Origin: Campylorhamphus procurvoides
Lineage: Eukaryota > Chordata > Aves > Passeriformes > Dendrocolaptidae
NCBI GenBank assembly: GCA_013396655.1
Contig: WBMV01008589.1
Span: 155,846-219,845, forward strand
DNA: 64,000 nucleotides
Direction: 5' to 3'
The notes below the pieces were generated by a model, which was given only the letters and a program-made list of their open reading frames with translations, ran no database searches and was not told the DNA's origin. Within the stretch, counting starts at the first letter, position 1, and each line of letters opens with the position of its first letter. Positions 27,001-38,404 of the stretch are shown here, one piece after another. The translations under genes and the position numbers were made by a program.

Positions 27001-30000
27001 TTCTGTTGAAAGTAGGATGAAATGTATCTTTAATAAGAAAGGTTATCTTTTTCTTTTTCCTCACCTTCCATACTGACAGAATGTACACAGCAACTTGTTC
27101 AAGTAAAGAGAAAGTTACACTTTGTGATGAGATGTTTCTAGGGTACAAGTGTGCAAGATCCCTGTAACTTAAACTGTCATCTTCTGCATCTTGCAGTACC
27201 TAATTTTAACTTAATTGTTATTTCACTTCTCTGTATGCATGTCATGGTCATTAAATTTTGTCTGAAAAAATCCTCATAGATTAGAGGGATTTGATACCAA
27301 AGTCATGATCCTTGTACTTTTGCTGAGTCAGCAAACCGGACCTAAGTTTGTCCAGCTTGATGTGAAGGTCACATCCATCATACAGTGCTGTAGTTCCTCA
27401 TTTTTCAGACTCTACTGCCAACGATTTGGAGGGGATCTAGGAAGTTAACTGGGACATACGAAGTAGTAGGCAGCAATCTGTTTTTGCATTTCAAAAGTAT
27501 CCTTCCCACAAGCAAGTCTCTCTTCTGGACATTTTCTTTACTTGCTCGTTACCACAGTTCATTCAGACGCAGAATAAGTGCTGCTTATAGAAATTGAATA
27601 TATAACTTCTATTAAAAACTACACTGTGTTTTTGACATTCAAGTTTTCAAGTTTTAAAATATGTTAGAGGCACATTGACTTAGGGGCTCTTGAAAATCCT
27701 TCCTCTTTAATTGCTTGCTTTTGATGTGGAGTAATAGCTTGTAAGGGTTGTAAGACCTCGTGGAGTATTACAGGCATATCTTTAAGTCTTTTTAATGAAA
27801 GATGCAGAAATATGATGCGTACTAGTGCACAGGTCTTTTGGTTGACTCACTCTGAAGTTAGTTCAACTGGATCTGATTATCTTTTGTCTGACTTATGAAA
27901 AGACTTTCCTATGAGGCAGAGAGAATGAACTTGAGGATTAGAAAAACTCTTGACAGGTAAAGACCCAAGAAACAATAATCTCAAGAGAAGTTTTTAACTG
28001 AAATTTCAATTATTTGTATTAACAGTAAGTGGCACACATATTTTTATCACACTCATGATAAAATACACAAACACACAACTGCAGAGTAATTTTACCCCTT
28101 TTGTATGAGAATTGTATTTGAGTTGCACTAGATTAAATCTTAGTCAAAAGGACTATGACTACAGTCATCCTGACTAAGGATCACACCTTCTTTAAATTCA
28201 GCATATGTATATCAAAGTGGATTGCAGGTTTAATTGTTTGAGGCCAGTTCAAGACTAACATTTTCATACATATTTAAGAACACTCTCCTCAGTTCTTTTG
28301 CTTGTCATAAGTGGGCAATTATATTGGTTGTGGGGTAACTGTGATTCCCTTCAAAGCACCCCTTTAGGCAAATGTCACCTGAAAAATAGTTTTCTATAAG
28401 GAAGGAAATGGGTTTGTAGTTCAAATTATTTATCTAGAGGCTAAATGTTAGTAAAACAAGACAGTATGTTGTTTCCACACAGTCAACAAGTTTGATCGGA
28501 TATGTGCATTTATGCAAAAACTAGTATAATGTTTTCACAAGGTGTTGGTCTTGAACTGAGAATGGAATTTTTTATTAGTACTTAATTTTTTATTAGATTG
28601 ACTACTAGGGGAAAAGATGGAGCTGAGCTATTATGATTGATAGTTTTATCCTGTGCTTCTGTTCTCCTCAGTTCATCTGATATTATGCTGCATTAAATTT
28701 TATGGCAGATTTGATTTCATTCATCCTGGTAATCATCCCTAAATGTATGTGTATATTCATTTATCTATTTTGGTAATTCTAGAAAATGGCTTTATTTTTC
28801 TTTATAATGCTGGTACCTGTAATCCTCTGTTCATCATTATATCCAATATATGAACTGGAAAACAGAAGAAAAGCCAGCTGTGAATGGCATTACATGTGGT
28901 TGATTGTTTTCCCTGATACCCTTTAAGTCCTACTTAGAAAAAGTTTAGATGTTGTTTAAATGCAACATAGAAATTAGGATATAAAGGAAATAATGTGTTT
29001 TATTTGCAGCAATATCTAAAATATTTTATATGTACATATATCATTATAAATTTTATTTCCTTTTATTATGAAGGGCCACATTCATAAACTTCATTGAAAA
29101 CTTCAGTTGAGAGAGAAATTTAGCTTGGAATCAGAAGCTTTTTCTGTGTAACTATCATCAATCATCTAAAAAAAAACCCCTGATACTGAGTTTCATTTAA
29201 AATTACAGTTCATCAGGCCCTATAGCCTGAAATTTATTGAAACAATTTTCTCAAAAATGTTTTCTGTTCATCATTTGTAATGGACATCTGGGGGTTTATT
29301 CTTTTGTTTATTATCAGGAGTAACACTTCTCTAAATACATATACATAAATATCAAGTGTACTAAATCAATATGTGAAATGTCTTGATGCTATTCAAGAGG
29401 AAGGAAATGTGAAAGGATGGTGGTGTTCAATTTTCCAATTGAGTTTTTTCCTATTAAATTATTAATTTTTCATGGCTGTGAATATTCTGCAGAAAGACAC
29501 TTAAAAAAAAAAAGACAAAAGAGCATAGCTCTAGACTAATCTAGATATTAATTTCTTACTAACAGAAGTTTTGTCTTGATTGACAAGATGGGCTCTTTAA
29601 AATTTGAATGTTATTGGGGTTTTTCCCTATTGCAAGATCAAGGATTTGATTTGTGGCCACTTCAGCCTACAAAACAGTAAAACTGAATTTTTCTATAGGC
29701 TATATCTGTCTACTCTGTAACAGAGTATTAGTTCGTATAACAGTTCATCCGCTTCAAGAAAGATCTGCAGAAATGGAGGTCAGCTTGTTAAATGACTTTC
29801 AACCGTTTTCATCAGAAGTTTTATTTCTGTTATCCTGTTTTTCCTGGCTCCATAGTAAAACAAAATTGAAACAAAAAATTTTTGACTCATTGTCTGCCCA
29901 GTACACTGTTGTGTTTTTCATTTCAACAAGTAGCAAATCATTCTACTGCTGAGAAAGCAATACAACTGAAATGTTTTATGTAAGAGTTTTTCTTGGTATT

Positions 30001-30085
30001 TCAGAAGTCAAAAATTATCTCCAAAGAAGTACTAAATCATGAAACCAAATTTAATTTGTTTAACCAAGTATGTTTCCTTATTCAG
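21092..30085 (+). other. CWC27: CWC27 intron (8,994 bp)
   Basis: The intron begins GTAGGA and ends ttccttattcag. It is AT-rich and I recognise no CR1 or LTR in it. A strong exon-like acceptor at 24497-24499 is listed separately. The scattered open frames of 60-105 codons have no recognisable product and look like chance. Confidence 0.85.
24500..24522 (+). other. CWC27: Candidate alternative terminal or poison exon of CWC27
   Basis: A long pyrimidine tract (about 24443-24496) ends in CAG at 24497-24499, the best acceptor-like site I noticed in this intron. If the preceding exon (ending in a single G) is spliced here, the split codon becomes GAA. The frame then reads GAG GAG AAA ACC TCA CAA TAA, giving EEEKTSQ and a stop at 24520-24522. 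That would truncate CWC27 right after the KPKEKE segment and delete the conserved C-terminus. An AATAAA (24518-24523) overlaps the stop. The end given is the stop codon; no 3' end or donor is supported. CWC27 is known to produce truncated isoforms in human, but I have no evidence this site is used. Confidence 0.22.
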
Positions 30086-30195
30086 AGGAGGAACCTGCTC
30101 CAAACAGTGTTGTTGAAGAATACCTTCAGGAAAAGAGAAAATATGAAGACAAGCGGAAGCAGCAGCCAAAGAAAGGAGTTTCTCGTGAAGATCAG
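30086..30195 (+). CDS. CWC27: CWC27 coding exon (EEYLQEKRKYEDKRKQQ segment)
   Basis: Two bases complete a Glu codon begun by the previous exon. Then 36 codons follow, starting EEPAPNSVVEEY and ending KKGVSREDQ in phase 0. The acceptor is cttattcag and the donor is CAG|GTAATA. The pattern of variable acidic/Pro start, charged repeat (EKRKYEDKRKQQ) and conserved SREDQ end matches human CWC27, where the equivalent ends in KKGTSREDQ. An open frame at 29993-30199 runs through the exon in a different frame and is a shadow. The exon sits 2,770 bp before the next one. Confidence 0.95.
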
Positions 30196-32965
30196 GTAAT
30201 AGTTTGCTAGCCTGGGCAGAAAAAAAGACTGAAAAAGTTCTGAATATGTTTATCTATTCATTTCTGTAAAAATAAAGTTTTAAAATATGTTTTTAAATTT
30301 TCTGTTCTAAGAATCTTATTATTTGTAAAAATAAATATTTAATTTTTAGTTACCCAAATTGACAGAAAAGTGACGTTTCAGTGTGTATTTGAAAGTGCTC
30401 CCAGTTTAGTCACTAAAATCTTCCAAAGGAAATGCTAGCCATGAAGAGGTATCCTTGATTACATTTGTGAGAGTTTGTATTTCTACACAGTGCTTTCCTT
30501 GGCTCTGCAACTTGCCATAAGATAACACTGGGACAGAAGTTTGCGTACTTGGCATCTGTTCTCGCTAGGGTTTTTAACATTTTAAATTATGTTCTAAGGA
30601 GATTAAATTCATCAGTACTTCTTAGTGTCATGCAATGTACAGAAATAGTTCATAAGTCTACTGTAAAAGAACTCTTTTTAAATATAATGAAAATCATTTT
30701 TCAAAATTTGTTATGATATCTGGAGACTTCAGTATGCAAATATGAGCAAAGTAAAGCTGGCTTTACAAAGATATTTGTTTTTTTCTAAAATAGGAAAGTT
30801 TGCAACTGCTAAACATATGAAACTGCCTATGAAGTAGAAAATACCATGAACTTAAAATCTGTGCAGTATATAGAATACATTGGTTTGTAAGTGCATGTCA
30901 GTTCAGCTACAAAGATGTTCCTATGCAAATGTTTAATCTAGAAGAGATTGAAAACTTGAGGTTTAGTAACTTCAAAGCAGCATTTGGCAAACCTTTATAC
31001 ATGCAGCAAACTGATTAAGTTCTGAACTAAGTAGTGGAAACTTTGTACATTCAAAATCCCATTGTCTTTAAATCAAAGAATACTGAAGCTCTGTTGGCGG
31101 TGTGGACCAGGTGACATAAAACTACATCTAATGAAGCTATATCAGCCCTGTCCTGAACATCACAGAAAAATAAGATGACAAGGATGTATATTTTAATAGA
31201 TCTTAATTTTTATGACCCTGCTGGAAATTATTCAACAGTAATTGATCAAGTTCTTTGTCATCCATTTCACTTGTGGAGAGCCTCTTCTGGTCTTACACCC
31301 CTATTAATTGATCCTACAGCACAATACCATTTTCCATCCTTTGTGCAAGAGTTAAGGCAGAGAGGGAAAGCTATGCCTCCTTAAAATCTAGATACTGGGA
31401 GATCTAGCCTTCTAATTCTACAAGGATACAAATTACTTGATTCACGGTATAGCATCTAGTCAGTCATTGCAAAAATGCCTACTAAAATATTTCAAAGTTA
31501 TTTCTGTCACCTAGTCTATTCATAGGAATGCTGACACCAGAAAAAATGAGACAAGACAGAAGGAATGTGGCTTTTGCTGGTCACCATTTCATGTTAAAAG
31601 GATTAGTTTGTTTTCTTCTGATGGCCTAGGCAGAGATTTGCTGTCTCAGGTGTTGCAAGTGCAGCATTTGCAATAGTATGGAGAGCTATAGAACTAGAAT
31701 GATTTACACGCCCAAATATCTTCAAAACTTTCCTCTCTTCCATCTTAAACAGAAGATTAAACAGAAAATAAAGAAAACAATTGAAAAAAACTCCTCCAAA
31801 ATCTGCCTTTGGCAGTGCTAAATTATGTTTTTGAAAGAATTCAAAAGCCAGGAAACTCCTCAAGTTAAGATTGCTCCCAGAAGGAAATCTGATTCCATTG
31901 AACACTTCTGGTATTTCCTATTTCTGTTTTCTCTTCTTGTTTAGTTTTTATTCTTTTAAATTTGAAAAACTTGACCAAACAAACTCCACAGCCATACAGA
32001 GGTGTTTTACAACATAGGTTGCCAACCTATCACCTACAAATCAAATGTAGGCTGCCACATAAATTCAGTAAGGCACTTATTCCCTGATGCTTTTATTTCC
32101 AGGAATGTCTCAAATATCAGCAAAAGATAAACTATGGACTGTGCAAATTACTTGTATGCTCTGCCCTTTTTTAAAGAGTCTCCCCCTCACATCACAAGGC
32201 TCAGGCATACAGTTCTCATGTAATCAAAATTTCGTTTCCGATTATCAGAAACAAGAGCTGTGGTATGGATCTTCAGGTGTCATCTGAGATTCGATGACAT
32301 TGTTGTAACTGAAAGACTGTGCAATATCAGCTTGAGAACAAAATAGCAAATTTAAATCAATATGTGCTTTACATATGCTGCACAGGAACCTGTATCTGCA
32401 GAATTAGTTAAGATGGTTCATTTTATTTGAGTTAAAAGCTTTGAATTTTTTCAATGTCCATACATAATTTAAACGATGATCAATGTAAAATGTATAAATA
32501 TCAATTAAATTGGGTCCTCAAGCCTAGAGTGGTTTGTAATACATACGGTTGATTGCTTTACAAGAGGATAATAGCACATTCAGACAGTAAAATTCATTGT
32601 CAGCAGCATTAGTAAATTAGCTGTTTTATTCTGTAAGTAGCCATAAATCTTTGTTCCTTAAATCTGCATTTTTAATTCACTAGATGTCCAGAGAAGTGCT
32701 CTTTCACACCTGATGGGCCCCCTCTCTACTTGCTTAGGGTGCCTCAACATTGCTTGCCTACTCATTCCATGAGTGCTCTCCAGGCAATCTTGCTCCCACA
32801 GCCTCTCACTCTCTCACACACTTCTGATGTGGATTTTTTTAAATTAAAGGAAAGACCGCTCTTCCATCTCATTGTACTATTTCTCAAAATAATAAAGATG
32901 TTATATATACCTGTTGTTGTGTAGAAATATATACAACTTCTCTAAAACCATGTGTTTAATTTCAG
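30196..32965 (+). other. CWC27: CWC27 intron (2,770 bp)
   Basis: The intron runs from GTAATA to atttcag. It is AT-rich, with no repeat I can classify and no RNA gene. The open frames at 31175-31384, 31603-31905 (- strand), 32087-32287 and 32730-32924 have no recognisable product. Confidence 0.85.
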
Positions 32966-33069
32966 ACACTGGCACTCTTGGATCGATTTAAATCGAAGTT
33001 AACCCAGGCAATTGAAGAAACTCCTGAAAATGAGCTTTCTGAACCTGATGTGGATAATGACGAAGGATG
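32966..33069 (+). CDS. CWC27: CWC27 coding exon (TLALLDRFKSKLTQAI segment)
   Basis: The exon starts in phase 0 and encodes 34 codons, beginning TLALLDRFKSKLTQAIEETP and ending in the acidic DNDEG. The last two bases (TG) are completed to TGG (Trp) by the next exon. The acceptor is tttaatttcag and the donor is G|GTGAGT. The amphipathic LLDRFKSKL helix followed by an acidic linker and DEGW matches the human protein almost residue for residue. This segment leads into the most conserved C-terminal block. Confidence 0.96.
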
Positions 33070-34005
33070 GTGAGTCTTTTTATATTTGGATTTCTGTGTT
33101 TGCTGATGGAAATCCACTGGACTAACATAGTCTCACTGTTAAGCATAAATTTGAGTAGCAGAAAAGACCAAATGTGTAGAAAGATGCTGTGTAAGGAGTG
33201 GGCTAAAAGGTACTGGTTTAGCACTCTGGAAAATAAAACATGAGAATAGAAGACATTTAGCTTTGTGTGGTTGTAAGTCCTGCTAAAACTCTGTGTTGGA
33301 GGTGGTAAGTATGTTTAAATCATGGATGAGATGAAGATAGGCTGACTCACCTGAAGTGTAGGGTTACCCCAAGGAAGTGAAATAGCACTGAAATTGATAA
33401 AGCACTGCAGAAGTTACAACCTCAACACCTTCCAGTCAAGGAAGCAACTTTTGTACCCTGTTGTCTCATGTTCATCTTTCATCTAAACTACTCACTTTAG
33501 GTAAGCAAGGGGATAAAAATCACTGTGATTTGAAATGTGATCCTGAAGACCCAGGCTACAAGCTGTTAGATGCTCATAAAAGCATCTGCATAAAATGACT
33601 GGAAAAAAGAAAAAAAAATACTGTAACAGAAATATTTTGTAAGGATAGGTCATCCCTATTTTTAAGAAGAACGATATAGCTCATCCAGCAAAATAGCCTG
33701 TTTCTGCCAATAACTCTTTCCTTAGTTGTATGCATAATATGTATTACAGCTACAACAGAACTACCACTAACATAGAAACCTTAACAAAGTTCTTGGCAAG
33801 TGTTTTAAGACAACCAATATTTCTATATCTCAGATGACTTAAAATTATTTGGTTGCTTCTTCAAACCATGTTTTCTTCCTTCATTATGCCTTTTTCTGTC
33901 TCAGGTTCTTTGAGAATGAGGGATAACATACACTATAAATTAGGTCCTTGGTTTTCATTGATGTTTTCAGATACTTCTGAGCTACCAGTGTGCTTCTAAG
34001 TTCTC

Positions 34006-34260
34006 CAAGAATTATAGAGTAACTGTTTCAGTTGGAAGGAACCTACAACAATCATCTGGTCCAACTGCCTGACCAATACAGAGCTGATCAAGTTAAAGCA
34101 TTTTATTAAGGTCATTGTCATTGAACATCAGCAGTCTTGGGGCATCAACCACCTCCCTAGGAAGCCTGTTCCAGGGTTTGAACGTCCTCTTGCTAAAGAA
34201 ATGTTTCCTAATGTCCACTATAAACCTTCCATGTCCAATATAAGACTCTTACATAGCCTT
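34006..34260 (-). mobile_element. CR1 LINE 3'-end fragment
   Basis: The + strand begins agaattatagagtaa, then gttggaaggaacctacaacaatcatctggtccaactgcc. This is the reverse complement of the CR1 3' UTR and tail. The middle (ccacctccctaggaagcctgttccagggtttgaacgtcctcttgctaaagaaatgtttcctaatgtcc) follows the CR1 order. No coding remnant of useful length is left. It is old: the terminal repeat is degraded. Confidence 0.85.
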
Positions 34261-35452
34261 TTCAAGAACATGAAGGACTGATCTTCATGTCTCATATTTT
34301 CTTGTCATAGTAGTATAACCAGTCTCTTAAATACTTTTATAGAGTTCAAACGCTATCTTTTCTCTTGCTTTCTAAGTAACGACTGATATCTAATTGTCAG
34401 TAATACTTTTCTCTTTAATTCATACTGAATGAAGAAGTAAAGAAGTTTTAGATTAGGAAGTTGTATTTTTGTTTGGAAAATGTTACATTCATAATATCTC
34501 TAAAACAAGTACTTAGAATAATATAAAATTACACATTAGACTAATAATTAGTATCATATTATTTTTCCAGCTCAGTAAGTGTGTCTGTTAACTTCACAGG
34601 TGAGACAGTCTGTTTTCAAATTTTCTTCAAAGTCAAGTGAATTGTAAAATGTACATGTTAAACAAATAGGCTATAAGCACAACTTTAACAAAGCAATGAA
34701 ATTTTCTATTAATGATTATTAGAATCACATGAAAAGTTAAATTGCATATTTTGGAATAAGAGTTTGCATTTTCAGTGCCTTTGTTGTATAGGAATATTTG
34801 AGAGAACTATTGTGTCTTTACAACTTAAAAATCTTTCTTAATTTGAATCTACTTAGAAAAGACAGTGATTTTACTTTATTTGATTCATGCAATTAGTGTA
34901 TGGCATATGAATATACAATATGCAAAAATTACATGATTCCTCCAGGCCATTTTGTAGGTCATGGTTGCTATTTTTATGGGAAGTGAAAGCCTGCCAGTAT
35001 GCTTTGCTCTGTTGTCAGAGTGTGTTATCAGAGGTAAAATGATTGCACCTAAGACAGTTTCATGCATCCACGAGTGGCCACACATTGAGATATAATTTTC
35101 ATTTTCTGTCAAGATAGAAACCATTACCAATTTGTTATGTTTTCTTTTATTTGGCAAACTTCTCTTTGCATATTTGGCCGAGCTGCTGTGTTGGCATGGC
35201 ACATAGCAGACATTTGGGCACTTTTCAGCAGCATTCTACTTTTTATGCAAGAAAAAAAGAAGAAATATGACTCTATTTTAAACAGTGTGTATGGTGTTTG
35301 ATAATTATTACCAGATTTTACTGTCTAGAAAACATCTGAGGAAGTGTGGGGAAGAGCAGTGAAGAGACATGCATAATACTAAGTTGTAATATGAAATACC
35401 AGAATCTTTGCTGAGGCATTTTATTGCAACCTCTACTGCTATGTGAGAATGA

Positions 35453-35475
35453 TTTTATATATTATATATATAATC
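35453..35475. repeat. (TA)n microsatellite
   Basis: This is a short run of alternating T and A (tttatatattatatatata) within the intron. No function is assigned. Confidence 0.8.
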
Positions 35476-36454
35476 TGTCTGCAGCAATCAAAATCTAATT
35501 TCCCCTACAGAATTCCAAAGTATCATAATAAACATGGTATCTGCTCACAGAAAGGGTACTCATAAGAAAAAAAGTGTCTGCAAACAAGTAGACAGACATT
35601 TTTACAACATCTGGGTACTTTAGAAGGACATGCTTGATCTGAGTTCTTCCAGGCATTACTGCCCCTGTGGCTCCATATTGAGAACTATTGCTTGTGCTTT
35701 TCTTTTAATGATTTGTCAGATATCTTCAGTACTATCATTAGCTGGTTTTTATTTGCTTATAATCCAAATAAGGAAGAGTCAGATCATTTCTTCATTCTTC
35801 ACTTTCTCAAAGGCTGTATTGAGAGCTGCAGAGATAGATAGAGATAATCTGGCAGAACTCAGTCACTCATTCTTGGCTTAAAATCTTAAAAAAGAAGACT
35901 TTCCCCCAGAATGTAGCTGAGGTCCATCACAGTGGCAGTGAAGTGTTATCTGCTTAGAGACTCATATTATGAAAACCAAATGTGTCACAGCAGAAGACCC
36001 AGATGGAATTGTGGAAGCACTGCACAGGCTACACTTTATGCAGAACACTACTGCTAATCATCTTCTTTAGGACTTAGACTGCTGTACACATATAGCTGCA
36101 TGCATGTGACACCTGTTCATGTTGTAATGACACTTCATGATTCTGATGATAATATCCAATAGTTAAAGCTGTAGTCAAATCCAAATTTCAGTCCAGAAGA
36201 TGTTACAGCAACTACAGATAATGAAATTAATGATACAGATCCTGTGAACATGACAAATTATTTTCCACAGAGAGAATCCAGCACTGGGAGAAAAAAATTC
36301 TGATGCAATCAAGTACATTCAAAGATTGACTCTTTTAGTTAATCTGGGCAGAATATTCCTCTTCAAATAGTGTAAGAGTGACACTTAGTACTTTGAAACA
36401 CCCTTCCATCAGGTAATTCTGAGAGTTTTGAGTGCTTCTTTCAAAGTGTGAAAT

Positions 36455-36560
36455 CTGAGACTAGATACAGCACTCAGCTAAGTCTTTGTCGATGTTGAGT
36501 GGAAGGATTACTTCATTTGTCACTGTTTCTTTCATGCCTGGTTTCCAGTACTTTCTAAGC
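36455..36560 (-). mobile_element. Old CR1 fragment (probable)
   Basis: The order gactagatacagcactcagctaag, then gttgagtggaaggattacttcatttgtc, then gtttctttcatgcctg, resembles the reverse complement of the part of CR1 ORF2 that reads 'acacagtactcnaggtgcggcctc ... agagggacgatcacttcc' in younger copies. The match is short and diverged, and both boundaries are uncertain. Confidence 0.4.
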
Positions 36561-37479
36561 CACAAATCCTTTTCTGCTGAATGGATGCCTGACCTAGCTC
36601 TGTCTAGTACCTGTGCTGTTGACTGCTCTTACTGAAATTCAGCCACTGGACTTTCTGAATTGTATCCTATTTTTCATACTTCTACTCTTGTTTGTCAAAA
36701 TCACATGTATTCTAAATATCCAATAAACATTCAAACCTTCATATTACATATGCATTCTGTAATTGTATTCTCCTCCAGCAAACTCTTAAAGTGGAAGTGA
36801 ACTAACCAGCCCTTACCACATTAAACTTTTCACCTTGACGTTAAAATACACCTATCTGCTCCTAAAAATAGGGCTCACCAGCTGAATTGTTACAAATGTT
36901 ACATCCTTATGACGTGTAAGAAATATACATCTACATTCTTCTAGATGTAGTACTGGTCTTTGTGGAAGGAACAGATTCTCTGCTATGTAAATTCACCTGT
37001 CATGTCCTTAACTAAAATTCTGGGCTGTCTCACACTCTTCTTTCTCTGATCTTTGAAAACAAATTGAGACTTTCTAAACCTGCAAGATTTATTGATGTAC
37101 TGAAGATGTATTGACATCTAGTGCTATGGCAGCTTTTGAGTTGATGGAATTTTCTGTAGTAAAGCAGCCAACAATTTCCTTTTTGAAAGCTCACCTGGTT
37201 GTCAATTTAGCATATCTATGAAGGGCCCCCACTGTTTGTGCAGTCTCACAGATAAAATGCACAAAAAGGTTGGAAATCAACTTCAGTACCGTTCTTAAAT
37301 CTAAAGTTTAATTGTCATTGTCAGGTAATTGAAAACTCAAAAGGATCAGCACTCCATACCACTAAAATACCATACATTGTACATAAAACCATGTTTACAG
37401 TTCCTTATAAGACATGAAGACACATAGACCAGCAAATCATGACTGAATTTTCTTGTGGATTGGTTGAAGAGATGTGCCC

Positions 37480-38404
37480 ATTGATTCGCTTCTTGGGACT
37501 GGTACTCTCTAATAACTTAATCAGTGGCATAGACAGTGGGATCAAGTGCACCTTCAGCAAGTTTGCAGACAACATGAAGCTGAGCAGTGCAGTTTACACA
37601 ACAGGAGAGGATGCCATTTATAGGGACCTGGATAAGCCTAAGAAATGCGCCCATGGGAAGTGCAAGGTGCTGCACCTGGATTGGGGCATTCCCAAACGTG
37701 AGTAGAAACTCTTCTTCCAGGCTGGGAGAACTCACTGAGAGCAGCCCTGCTGAGAAGGACTTGGAGGTTCATATGGGTGAAAAGCTGGACGTGAGGCAGC
37801 AGTGCGCCCACAAGGCTAATGGCATCCTGAGCTGTATCCAAAGAAACATGGCTGCCAACCTGTGGGAGATGATTCTGCTCTTCTGCTCTGATCTCATGAG
37901 ACTTAACCTGGAGGGCTGCATCTAGCTTTGGGGTCCTCAGCACCGGAAGAATGTGACTCTTTTCGACACTGGTCCAGAGAAGGAACACAAAAATGATCAG
38001 GAGGGTGAAATACCTCTCCTGTGAGGAAAGGCTGAGAGATTTGGTGTTTCTCCAGCTGAAGAAGAGAAGGCTCTGGAGAGACCTTGTTGTGAAAATTATT
38101 TTAGTAATTAAAGGGGAATTAAAAAAATTAGGGAGAGTGAGCGATAGTACAAGGTGCAATGATTTTAAATTAAAAGAGGAGAGGTTTAGATTCCATGCTA
38201 GTAAGGAATTCTTTACTCAGAGGATAGAGTCACTGGAACAGGTTTCCCATGAGGTGGCAAGTGACCCATCCCTGGAAATATTTGAGGTCAGGTTGGATGG
38301 GACTGAGCAGCCTGATGTAGTTGAAGATGTCACTGCCTGTGGCATGGAGTTGTACTGGATGGCTTTTTCAAGGTCTTTCCAACCCACACCATTCTATGAT
38401 ATGA
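37480..38404 (+). mobile_element. CR1 LINE with degraded ORF2 C-terminus and 3' tail
   Basis: This copy is in the same orientation as CWC27. Translation in shifting + frames gives CR1 reverse-transcriptase C-terminal motifs in order: GIKCTFSKFADNMKL (about 37540), [18 protein letters not shown] (about 37735-37790), a degraded GCIQ-like stretch, LSCEERLRDL (about 38011), and FKLKEERFRFHASKEFF (about 38164-38215). It ends in the typical tttccaacccacaccattctatgat tail near 38400. Frameshifts near 37690 and 37925-37990 and internal stops make it non-functional. Only the last fifth of a CR1 is present. The start is approximate; similarity may begin near 37440. Confidence 0.92.

Noticed and set aside
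29993..30199. 68-codon + strand open frame
   Set aside because: It overlaps the true CWC27 exon in a different frame and is a shadow.
37638..38159. 173-codon - strand open frame
   Set aside because: Antisense shadow of the + strand CR1 ORF2 remnant.
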